DNA from: Xiphias gladius
Taxonomy: Eukaryota > Chordata > Actinopteri > Istiophoriformes > Xiphiidae
Length of the DNA stretch: 64,000 nt
Direction: 5' to 3'
Assembly (NCBI RefSeq): GCF_016859285.1
Contig: NC_053409.1
Span: 20,965,976-21,029,975 of the forward strand
Part shown: piece by piece, positions 48,800 through 61,059 of the stretch
Position numbering within the stretch: the first letter of the stretch is position 1
Layout: the number at the start of each line of letters is the position of its first letter
Program-made: the position numbers and the translations under genes
Notes under the pieces: generated by a model
What the model saw: only the letters and a program-made list of their open reading frames with translations
Told to the model about the DNA's origin: nothing
Databases searched by the model: none

Positions 48800-51700
48800 A
48801 AGTGATCTCTGCTAGTTGCCCGCCCAGGTTCTTTTGACTGCTCTCCACGGAAATCACAGCAGAGGATGGCATAAAGTAGTGTAAATAAATAGAATTGAGA
48901 CTGCATAAACATGGCATTTACCAAAGATAAACTTCGGGGAATCTAGTTTATATTGCTACATTCATGGAATGAGGTAAGTAATCTCAATTCTAAATATAAT
49001 AGAGAATTTTATTAATTTACCCAAGGTGAATTTCCAGTTGTAAATACAAGACATGAAAAACAGGGTCTTTGGAATTTGGTTAATAAAAATAGTGTCAACA
49101 CACTATTTGATTTTTGGTGAAATCTTGTTCGGAGGAAGTATTTAGATGTTCCGAAAGTTGTTGCCTTAATGTAGATGCTCCGTGTAATAATAGCGCCAGA
49201 GTAATAAGAGAGTAATAGCACCATGTCACACTGAACTCATACATCTGATTCACAGGATGAGGTTTGCAGCTGCACATAATCTGCAGTATTGTCCTAGTTT
49301 TTTGCCGTGTTAATGACACCCTCATCACGACTCTCTCCATTCACAAAGCAAATCCTGTCGTGACGGGAAGAACTGGCTCTGAACAGGCTGTGGGCGTCTC
49401 AGAATTCGGAGAACATGTCTAATTTTTGCAGCATTCCTCACAGCCAGCCACATGCTGTCTTTCTCATTGAGTTCCTCTCAGTATACACACTGAATAGGAC
49501 CAGGCTGTAGGAAATGTACATTCAGAGCTGCTGCACCATGTGATTAGTGTCTTTCAAAGTGCTTGTCACTTTTGCATCTCACCTCTGCTCTGCATATATT
49601 CACACACTGTCCAACAGATTTATATAGATAATAACTGTTAATGAATACGGGTACCTGAATGAATTTGGGTCTTCGCCCAGATCACATCAGTCCAGGCTAA
49701 AATAAATGACTGAATCTGGGGATGAATGGACCGCAGCTATCGGGAAAGGTGATGTTTAGCTCTTTGCATCATGAGATCCGACCCCCAGCTTTGTGTGTAG
49801 TGTGAGGCAGCTGCTGCTGTGCTTTGAAACACAGCGAGAGAGGAAAAGCGTCCTTAAACGTGGGCTGTTGTGTAATCCCTCCCAGGGCCCCTTTGCTATT
49901 TTTGTGCCTGGGTCCGCACGTCACGGTTGGGTATTTTCTCTGGTGACTAGCTCGCATCAATAGATCTTCTAATGTACACCCAGTCAGCCAGCAGCTTCAT
50001 GACTGATGGGACTTTACCTTGCTAATTTATTTCATTATTGTTACCCAGACACGAGGAGAATGGAGAAAAGGAGTATGCAGTATGAGGAATGTCACATGTG
50101 ACTGTCGATATGGGACAGGGGACTATTCAAATGTCAGGTTTGTATGAGGATTATATTTGATATCTGAATGTCAGCTGCTGTATGAGCCGTGGCTTTTTTC
50201 CCATCTGACCGTGTGCTTTATGTCATTCTGATCACAGGGAGAGCTGCTGATTGATTCTGCATGCTATGTGCTGTGTTGTTGTTAGTGTACCACAGAGGCT
50301 TTTACCATCCAGCCTCTGGGAAGCCGGTCATCTCCTTATGATATTTATGGATTTGTTGTCAGCCTGAGGCTTCATGCCTGTTCCCTTTAATGGCCAACTT
50401 AGCCTCTAATGATGTAATGCAGCGGCATAACGATGCTCTCCATAGCCGGCATTTGTTTGCTCATTGTCCTCTCTCGTGTGTGGAAATCAGTAAGGGATGT
50501 GCCCCAACAATGTCGGCTGTATCAAATAAATGTCTCGATAAAGTCATTTCTTCATCCATGCGGACATACTGTACCACAGTCAGCCCACAATTGCCCCGAA
50601 ACACACCTACTGCCACCCACCTGCCTCCTGTCGTTGCACGTCATTGCTGCCGTGTCATATATTTTCGTATAGGTGAGTGCTTGTTGCCGGGAGCGAAAGA
50701 AATTTGCAGGGAAAGGTTTTGCCGGTATAGTCTTTGTACAAAAAGTCTGAATCTGCCGAGAGACTTGTCAGTGAGACTCTGGATGTGTCGGTTCTGTTCC
50801 CCCCTCTGTCGTGCTTAGTTCAAAGGTATGCATTGTTTCTGAGGGTCTTATCTCGCTGTCACTCTGCACCCATATTCCCCTTCCCTCCTCTCATGGCTCA
50901 CGGAGGATGGAAACTAAGCAGTGAGGTCAGACCGACCTTGAAAGGGAGCTCCCTACAAGGCCTCTGAATGTTGTTACCCCCAGGCACCCCACTTAGTTTA
51001 CCTCTGTAAACCTCCCCGTTGAAACATGGACCATTCCAATCTGAGGCAGCCCCCACGCCATCGTTCACATACTATGCCTTCGTTATTTTTTTCTCTATCC
51101 TGCTCTGGAAGAAGCCCTCAAATCTGCCTGAAAGCAGAGCTACTGAACCATAAACAGCCAAAAGCGGGAATGGGCATTCATTAAAAGAGAAGAGAAAAAA
51201 AAAAAAGAAAAAAAAAATTAGGGGAGATTATCATCATTACAGCTGCTTTCAAGCGTCTCTCGGCATCTCGAGTCACCTTGGATTCATATCTTCTGGTTTA
51301 TGCTGGAGGAGTGTGTGGCGTGCTAACAAAGAAAGAGAGGGAGGGAGAGAAAGAGAGTGAGAGTCGGAGGATGTCCTAATTAAGGGGAACTCAGAGGGTT
51401 TGAACCAGATAATCTTACATAACCTCGTTAGGGAGGACACAGCATTTGATACTGAGAAGATGGAAACGACGTGCCCTCAGAGACCCATCCCCTTGGTATG
51501 AGACGAAAAGTGTAGTGGCAAAACCAATTCACTTTAACCACGGGGGTCGATGATGTCTCCTGTTGGAGTCCGGCGTGTGTAGGTATAGTACAGTATGTGG
51601 TCTTGTGCAGCTCAGTGTGGAGACGATGCCACTAGTACCTCGGACAGGTACCTCGGACCTCAGACAGGTTAAAGGGGTTTGAATCCCACGAGAGGCAAAG

Positions 51701-53060
51701 AGCCTGAACTTGTTATATGATATGATACCGGCAATGGATACAACAGTTGCTGATACATTGGAGGAATATTTTGTTTTTTTAAATAGATATCACATCAGAA
51801 GGGTAGGTAGACTTGTCACACTTCACTGTCTACGCTCTAACCGTGTATGTGTTTTGGCATGCATCAAGACACATACCATACTTCAAATAATCATTTTTTT
51901 GTTTTTGTTTTTCTGACATTATGTCTCCTGTCCTCTTTCCTTTAAAGGAATTTATATGAGCAGATCATTTTCATTTTTTGGCACGCAGACCTCCAGTGAA
52001 GTTTAGATTTTTGCTAATACTGCGAAAAGGCCCATCTAGGGACAGGGGTTGCAAGTCAGCTTTGGCCCAGGTTCATGCTAGAGGCCTGTCTCTGTACAAA
52101 TTAACATATAAATGTAGATTAATGTTTACGGAAAGCCAACAAGTGAAATAGAAGGTGGAAAGTTAAATCTGGGATATAGAATGGAAAAAAGTACATTGGC
52201 GGTGTACTTTGTTCCCTATTTTTCACAGCTAAGCATATGCCAAACACTTGTAGCAGACACCAACAATGCAAAGTTTTCTAGATTATATCCCTACATTCCC
52301 CCTCAGAAAACAGTTTTAAATGCTTATCATTTATTAACTCATATACAGACATTCGTACTTAAAATGGCAAATAATTTAATAAAAGTGATAATTCACATTA
52401 AGTAAAAGGAGTTGATTTTGAGATTGTTAAAGCATGCTGGAAGGAGACGGAGTTGTGATGATGGATTAGATTCCTATGTGATTTCCATTCAGCTCACACA
52501 CAACACCACACTCAAAGCATACATATACATATATGTACAGCCATTGATGACAAACATAATACAGTATTGACATGTACCTTAAGCGCACCTACACACACAC
52601 ACACACACGCACACCTACACACCTAGCCATGTCCACAGGACTTCAGCAAAACTGGGGTATCTGCCAGGGTTGACACGAGGTACCTTTGGTTATTTGGAAG
52701 CTGGTAAATAGACAGATTTTTTCTTTTCCATTCCTGCTGTGGTGCAGCTCACGATGAATTTTATACTCACTACTATTTATCTGGAGGACTTTAGGGAAAC
52801 CGCCTTGAATAGGTCTCACTCTCCATGAGTGGATTTGCACTCAGTACTTTTTTGTGCTCAAGAACTGATTGTTGAGGGTTTAACTTTCTTCCAATTTTTC
52901 ATCTTGGTAACCTTCTTATGCATATGCTCCCAGTGTAGATTATTGCTGTTCACCCATCCGAATTTGAATTGTCTAATTTTCAATTCTGTCTTATTTCTTT
53001 CAGATGACCCTTCCCTGCAATCAATTCACATGTATGTTAATATCACTACAGTTACATAAC
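48800..53060. other. long non-coding stretch upstream of the hivep2 coding exon
   Basis: No convincing coding exon was seen over 4.2 kb. Parts of 49.6-51.5 kb are free of the usual repeats and look like unique, moderately GC-balanced sequence, as expected of developmental regulatory DNA. A CA tract lies at 52591-52610. A good acceptor (TTATTTCTTTCAG) at 53003 could start the coding exon, placing a 5' UTR of about 100 bases before the ATG at 53108. Confidence 0.4.
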
Positions 53061-53107
53061 AGATATTGTCCTTGAAAATCGATCCCAAAGAAAGTGACCT
53101 TGGATTC

Positions 53108-56100
53108 ATGGAGTCACTTGAAACTAATGCAGGGGTGAAAAGCTCCACAGAGGGTCGGGACAGAAATGTTGCACAGAAAAAATGTACATCAGAGGCTGCA
53201 CAGACAAGGAGGACTCCATCAGTCGAACTGGAAGGCAAGGGGTGGCACCAACAGATGCAAGAAGGTCAGAGCGGAGACACATGTGGTTTCAAAGAAATGT
53301 CTGACTCAGGGAAATCACTACAATTAAAAGATCAGCTCTCCCAAACTCAGTCCACAAGCCATCCAGACTATGAGGTGTCTTCATATCCGCTACAGTCCAC
53401 AAAACCATTTCCCATTGGCAGACAGAAAGCTGTAGGTCACTTAGTTTCTGCACAGTCCCCAGGACCTGCATCTCACAGGAAGTCCCCCAGTTCACCTGAA
53501 GTTCAGTGTTCCCATTCAGGGATGGATCAGCTGTCAGAGACTGTCTGTAAGGTGGAACAGAGACCACAAAAGCCTGGGAAGTATGTTTGTGATTACTGTG
53601 GAAGGGCATGTGCCAAACCCAGCGTGCTTAAGAAACATATTCGCTCACATACCGGGGAACGGCCCTATCCCTGTGTCCCCTGCGGATTCTCCTTCAAAAC
53701 CAAGAGCAATTTATACAAACACAGAAAGTCCCACGCTCACTCGGTCAAAGCTGGAACAGTGCCATCCTCAGAACTTGGTTCTTACAATGCCAGTACAGAC
53801 CAGGGGTCTTTTGAAGGGGAAGGAGAGTTATTCTCTGATGCTGAGCAAAGCACGGACACGGACGAGGACACTCTTAATGACCCGCTGCTGCTGCTGGACT
53901 CTCCAGTGGAGGGATCAGATAACACTGCTGTAAAAGTACTAAATCTCATTGCTCAGAAAAAGGGAGCCACGTCGATGTCAGCTCAGGATGGTTCATCCCA
54001 ACCCCAAGAAATCAATGCACCTCCTGCCGCTGCTGAGGCTAACCGTGCAATTCAATCTTGCACGATCAAACAGAGGCTTGCACTTCGCCTGTCTGAAAAA
54101 AGAAGCAGTGACTCTGACCACAATCTGTCCCTTCCAAGTCAGTCTAGCAAGGGCAGCACGGACTCCGGCTACTTTTCGCGCTCAGAAAGTGCAGAGCACC
54201 AGACTGGTCCTCCAAACACCAACGCAAAGTCCTATCAAGAAATCATGTTTGGGAAATGTTACAGGCCAAGCCCTAAACAGACAACAGCTTTTGTGGCCCG
54301 CAGCACAGAGTCAAGTGAATATACCGGGAAACGCTCAGAAAGAGGTGTTTCCCGGGTTTTCACCCAGGAGAAAGATACTGTTGAGTCAATCAAAATAAAC
54401 ACAAAATCATTCGCGAGGGAGGAAGTAAAAGAAACCCAGATAGACACTGGCTCTGATGTGGGGCCTCTGATCAGGAGCAACTCAATGCCAACGTCCTCAG
54501 CAGTGTGTCTGACCATGCCTCAAGCTCTCAGAGGCAGCCACTCATTTGATGAGAGAACAAGCACCGGGGGCATGAGGAGACTCAGGCGGCAAGCTGCTTT
54601 TGAACTCTCCGCACATGATGGGCATGCAGATACTGACAGCCATGGAAAGATGAGCGAGTGTGGCATTTCACCCTCAGGATTGGAAATGGAAAATTACCCC
54701 TCTATGGCGTCTAATATGAGCCATCAGAAACATGCAATGGAATTGGCAACCCGGAAGCGTAGGAAAGAGAAGAGGGAAGAGGAGGATTTGCCTGGTCTGT
54801 ATGAGGGCCATCATGAACAGTGTGAAGAAATGTTTGACTCGAGCAAGGACTATGACTCCAAACAAGCTGCAGTGGGCATTACGTCTTTAGGGAAAGGACA
54901 TTCTTCAATTATGCTAACACAGATGGACAGGTGTGACATGGACATATCAGTTAGCCCTGAAATTTCTGGTCGAAAAAACTTAGGGAATGTAATTTCAGTT
55001 ATTCAGCATACAAACTCGATAAACAGGCCTCACGCTGAACAGTCAGAATCCTACAGGTATCACAGGCAGAGACAGGAAAGTATTTCTTCATATCAAGCTA
55101 TGGAGGCAAGTGAATCGTATGAGATGGAAAGGAGTGATAGTAGACTAAAGCAGTCATTTCAAATGGGCCCCAAACTTGTGCGGCAGCCCAACATACAAGT
55201 CCCAGAGATTAGGGTCACGGTTGAACCTGACAGTCCAGAAAAGGCTCCAGAGGTGCAGGTGAAGGAGCCAGAGAAGCATGTGGAGGAGTTTCAGTGGCCT
55301 CAAAGAAGTGAAACTTTAGCACAATTCCCTCCAGAAAAACTCCCTCCAAAGAAGAAACGGCTACGCTTAGCTGATATTGAGCACTCCTCTGGTGAATCTA
55401 GTTTTGAGTCTGCCTGCACAAGTCTCTCCCGCAGTCCGAGCCAAGACAGCAACTTATCTTACAGCTCCACCTTCTCCTTTGACAGGGAGGAGAGCCTGAA
55501 GTCAGGCTCTCCAGCCAGGCAGGATGAATTTGGCAAACCGCTAGAGCTCTTAGCTGTGCCAGGGAGTGGGCACTCCCTCTCTGTGCTCAACCAGCGTCAA
55601 CAACATGAAATGAGACGCTCCTCCTCAGAGCAGGCGCCATGTAACTTGCGCAAGGAGTTCCCAGAGGTACGCAGCATATCATTTGACTACGGCAGTCTTT
55701 CTCCAACATCCAAAGTTAGACACGTGGACATCAGCGCTGGCCACTCCGCTGTGAAAGAGAGAAGGAGGGGAAACCTGGTGCGACAGGAGTCATTGAATAT
55801 GGACACTGAAGTAACACAAGTACCATCACAAGTGTTTCCGCAGTACCTCAGCAGCACCTCTCCTCCATTCACAGCACTTGCTGCTCTTCCACAGACTTTG
55901 CCAATATTTTCCACTGGGAATACATTTCCGCAGCTGTCACATCCAAGCCTGTTAGTTCCTGTAAGAATACAGACTCATGTGCCATCCTATGGCAGTATCA
56001 CATACACCTCAGTATCACAGATTTTTGACAATCAGTATGAGAGTGTTAGCTCCACCACAGCCACCTCTCAACATCAAACTTCACGTTTGTCTGGAAATCT

Positions 56101-59100
56101 TGATTCTCATAATGTATTAGCTTACACCAGACCACCTTCAACGCACACCCTCAATGTTGAAGCCCTTGATTTGTCATCAGCTAAGCTCAAGACAGGCATC
56201 CCTCTTTCTCTGACCTCTAGAACCATATCAACCACTAATGCCTCCAGCGGTGGCGCGAACAAACGGATGCTATCCCCAGCCAGCAGCCTAGACCTTTTCA
56301 TGGAGGTCAAGCAGCAAAAACGTGTTAAAGAGGAAAGAATGTTTGGGCAGATTGTGGAGGAGCTGAGTGCTGTGGAGTTGGGAAAATGTAATCTTAGTGA
56401 AGAGAAGGGACACAGGTCAGAGATGCAGGGTGCATCCACACCTGACTCACGTAGGAGTAAATTTATCGCACTTCAGCAAAAAGTGACAGAGGCCACTGAC
56501 CATGGCGTTGAGTCTGCTATGGAAAGTAGCTCCTTGGAAACCAGCTCGCCTCCCTACTCCATGACATCACTTAGAGAAGCGAAAGACATTGGCATGGAGA
56601 AACAAGTGCAGATGGATGTGGTGGCACAGCTGGTTACCAGTCAAGACACCCTGATCCCAGATAATGAGCATTCAAGACTGTTATCTCAGTTTCCAAGTCT
56701 TCGCACGACGACAGGTGTGAGCTGGTGTTACCTCAACTACACCAAGCCAAGCTCCTCTCACAGCAACTCCCCTTTATCCTCCATGTACACCACCTGGTCT
56801 GTAAGTTCCCACAACCCAAACCCTCTTGAACTGAGCACTAGTGCTGCTCTGGCTCTGCTGCAGTCCAAGCAGAGGGGAGACAAGGTTATATACACTGTGG
56901 CTGCCATGTGTCAGCCTGGCACGGGGAAACTGGTTTCATCCCTAATCCTGTGGAGGCAGACCATGGAACAGGTGAGAAAATGATCCCATCTCTGTATTGT
57001 TTCTAAAGCATATTACTGCTGTAAACATTAAAAAAACAAAAAAAAAACTATTTGGTCTGGACCTTAAGAGTAAAAACCCTTTTATGACCTAGTAAGGGGT
57101 CATGACAATATCACCATTGTCTATAAGAAAATCTATTTATAAGGCAAATACTTACACTCAAGCTGCACTGGGCATCTTTCCACTTTGGTAGCTCCACTTG
57201 TTAGTAAGTGATAACCATTAGGAATGGACAAAGTTTTAAGGATCATATTACCCAGAATTTGGCAAACTGCACACTTCTAATCTTTTGGCGGAAGGTTCAA
57301 TCACCATTGGCAAGTTTCTGAAAAACAGCATTAGCCCATTGCTGGTTGTGACATTAGAGATTTGACAAAAAAATACAGAAAGTATGTGTTGGCAGTGAAA
57401 ATACAAGGCACCAAAACTGTGTTTAGGTAAACATCATGTGACTATGAAGTCTCAGTCTTGGCAGGAAATCCTTGAAAATCAACTAAATTGGGAGTTAGTT
57501 GGACTTTTCCCCCTGCAGCGGCATAATGCATGTTTGCAAAATATGCTGTGTAAAACCATGTGTGAAAGCATCACATTACGTTGTCGATGCGGTGTCCACT
57601 TAAAATGGCTGTTAGCAAAATGTTTGTTCATCTGATTCAGCTGCAGCGGAAACCGGAGCCCAAAGAGGTGGACATCACCTACGGGAAGAAGGTGAAAGAC
57701 ATCAGCTGCAGAGTGAAAACTGCCAAGGAGGAGTGGAAAGAGAGGGAGGCTACCACAACCCAAACAGCGCCAACACGCGTTAAGATCTTCGAAGGAGGGT
57801 CAGTCAAGATATTAGTTATCATAATACTTGTCATTTTTGCTGACAGCAATTACAGCAGCTTTATTAGGGTGTTAGAAGATGTGCTATCTAAAGGGTTTTG
57901 CTTTTTTTTTTACCTTTTCAAGCATATTTTATTTTGTATTTCTTCACTAAAATTTAGATTGCATCCATCTTTCAGGTACAAGTCCAACGAAGACTATGTG
58001 TATGTCAGAGGTCGAGGCCGGGGGAAGTACATTTGTGAGGAGTGTGGTATTCGCTGTAAGAAGCCAAGCATGCTGAAAAAACACATCCGGACCCATACAG
58101 ACGTGCGACCATACATCTGCAGGGTCTGCAACTTTGCTTTTAAAACTAAAGGTGGGCATGTCTATAAGCTTCAAGACAAATGAATTATACTCACTGTAGA
58201 GATGTTTGAAAAGACCCATTACTTTTAAGTTTATATTAAAGAAATTGGAGGTTATCAGCATTTATTTTGACTATTAATGAGTGAAAATTCACTAAAACCA
58301 ATTAATGACACAAAAATGTGTGTAAATATCAGAATTTAAAAATAATATTAGCAGCTGCAGTAAAAACTCTGAAGTTTGTGCTAGACTGTCGTGCAGAATC
58401 AGCAACTCAGTTGTACTGTCTCCTCGTTTTTTTTTTCACTTCTATTGTTGGGAGTTGGACTTGGTTTTCATAAAACTGACCAGTGTCCTATTTGTGGTAG
58501 GACAAACAACTTTCGGTTGTATGGGGGCATAAAATTCAGGTGAAAATCTGTCTACACAAATCTGCTCCTTTTAAAAATCCAGGTATTTTTTTGTGAAAAT
58601 TGGTAACAATTAGTAAAATTGGATCAAAACCATGAGTCTTACCTATTATTTGTTTTATCTTTCTATAGGAAACCTGACTAAACATATGAAGTCAAAGGCA
58701 CACATGAAGAAATGTCTTGAACTGGGAGTGTCAGTGACGATGGATGAGACGGAGATACAGGAACATGGTAAGATACTGGCATATGTAATATTCTTGCATA
58801 TGCATGAATTATACCAAAATTTATAAAAATGCCAAAATTTTAACTAAATGGATGCCCTTGTCTTTTAAAGTTGACGACAGCCAACAAGAGTCTAAGACAG
58901 AGGTGGCTGTCACAACCAAACATCAGTTCTCAGACGCAGAGGAGTCTGACGGTATGGACGAAGAAGCTGATGAAATCGATGAAGACGATGATGAGGATGA
59001 GGAATATGAAGGCGACTCCACTCCAAAGATGCGTTCAAGAAGTACAAGTCCTCAGCCGTGTGGAGTTACTTCTCTGTCAGTTACAGCCACGGCTGCCATC

Positions 59101-61059
59101 CACGGCTGCTCCCTTGTCTCTCTGCCTGGCACCGACATCCGCCAACAGCCCTCTGGCAGGTGGACGGGCTCGGACCATCGACCTGTCCTCGCCACCGACC
59201 AAAGAGAGAAGTCTGTGGATGAAGACTCTTTGACCATGCTGTCTCCAGACCAGGCCAGCTTTCTATTTGATCCTTACTCCTCTTGTCTGCTCTCTCCTGG
59301 CTGGGAGTCTCCTATCAGGGAGCCCTCCCCTTCACGTCTGCGTTACCCATCCCCAAGGCGAGAGCTCTCCCCGCGAGGTCGCTCCTCTCCCAGATGGGAT
59401 ACCTCCCCGCTGAGGCCCAGCTCACCCAGCTTCACACCCATTCAGCACCTCTCCCCGGTCTCGATTGAACGACCCATGTCTCCTGGATCGGAGCTGGCTG
59501 GAAAGCGAGAATCCTCAGTCAGGGGCCGGCAGAGGGTTGTGCTGAGAGCTGTTTCACCACGTAGAGGCTCGCATCAACACAAAGGCAGCGGTGATAAAAC
59601 CAGACACCAAGCAAAGATGGAGATGGCTCAACAACAAGGATCCTTCGAAATGGAAATGGTATATATAATATAATATGATAATAAAATAATAATAATAATA
59701 ATAGCATGATGCAGTCTGCACCCAGTACCTCCGCCAAGTAGGTCTTTAGTCCTCTGTGTTTATTAATCTGTTTTTGTCAGATTAATAAACAGTTAGTAAG
59801 GTATTTTAAAGAACCTGTTATCAGGTTTTGATTAAATTTGGTAGAAAGTTATGCCATGGGCAAAAAAATTGGTTAGTGTTTGATGCAGATTTAGAAACAG
59901 TTTTAATCGATTTCTTAACATAAGATGGGGCTGTTTGCGATATTTTTTCAATTCTCTGATGAACTACTGATCCTACCTAACTGAAACAAGACAGAGTCTA
60001 CAGCCACGCTCCGTCAGGCTGTACTTAGGCCCAGCAGTGCTTTGGGCTAAATGCTAACATGCTCACAGTGGAAATGGTAACATGCGGATGATTAGAAGGT
60101 ATGATGTTTAGCATGTCCAACATTTTAGTTTAGCATGTTAGCATGCTAACATCTGCTCATTAGCACTAAACACAAAGTACAATGGGCAAAAGCAATGGGC
60201 AAATTAAATTGGACCTCCAAACCACAAATATCATCATCATAGTGGTGCTAGAGCAAAAGTCAGAGAATCAACAAAGTCAGTAGGTTTCATCCTCTGGGGA
60301 CCATGAATGTCTGGATAAAATTCAATGACAATCCATCCAATAGCTGTTGCGATATTTCAGATTGGATCAATGTGGTGGAAAGACATTGCAATCCCTCGAG
60401 CCTTGGCGCTATTTGGCTAAAAATTTGGCACATACAATGATTTTCTACAGTTTTCTTTTATTGAAATGACAAGTTTAGGGGATTATTCTGTTGTGGAAGA
60501 AGTATACATTTTCTGAGTGCTATAATAATGCTGTATTTCTTACATTTCTGCATTTGTTCCAGCTATTATATATTTTCACATGAGAAATTATCTTGGCACT
60601 GCTGAAACTGCTCATAACGCTGCCAATATGTCATTTCAGGATCAAAGGAGCAGCTTGGCTTCTGCTCTGCCTGGTGCTGCCAGTTCTCATCACCAGAACA
60701 TCCTCAGCCACCTCCCGCTGCACTCCCAGCAGCAGTCCCATAGTTTGCTCCCCATTGTTCCCGTCGGAGGGCTCCAGATGTTACACTCCCCGCCTTCCTC
60801 AAGCACTGATGCCCCCCCCTCCTCGGCGCCGAGCCCCCAGAGCAGTGAAAGCCAGCATTGCAGCAGCAGAGAGGGATCTGTCTACGGGCCCGAGATGGGG
60901 GGACAAGACATCAGAGGCCAGAACCAGCATTCCTCCCATCAGGCCGCTCAGGAGAAAAGCCTCAACCCCAGCGTCAGGGACAGCAGACAGGAGGAGAATG
61001 TGCAAACCTGCTTGAAAGCCATCGCCTCGCTGAAGATTACCACAGAAGACCCTCATTAA
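53108..61059 (+). CDS. hivep2: HIVEP2/Schnurri-2 zinc-finger transcription factor
   Basis: This is a large nuclear C2H2 factor that binds kappaB-like sites and modulates BMP and immune signalling. Coding exons: 53108-56971, 57641-57798, 57976-58151, 58669-58767, 58871-59658, 60640-61059, giving about 1834 residues against 2446 in human. The N-terminal zinc-finger pair at about 158-216 is [20 protein letters not shown] through [18 protein letters not shown]2 signatures follow: [23 protein letters not shown]-like [58 protein letters not shown] and [14 protein letters not shown]. The second pair spans exons 3-4 ([14 protein letters not shown] to [20 protein letters not shown]). An acidic DAEESDG...DEDEE tract and SPRR repeats are next. 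The protein ends shortly after [12 protein letters not shown], lacking the last human segment. The ATG at 53108 is the first in frame; the frame is open only to 53060. The acceptor of exon 2 could be 57641 or 57647. Confidence 0.93.
59990..60420. repeat. dispersed fish repeat in hivep2 last intron
   Basis: The segment contains GCTAACATGCTCACAGTGG, TAGCATGTTAGCATGCTAAC and CATTAGCACTAAACACAAAG. It continues with ACCATGAATGTCTGGATAAA, CAATCCATCCAATAGCTG and TTGCGATATTTCAGATTGG. These blocks in this order are a widespread teleost repeat. Confidence 0.75.
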
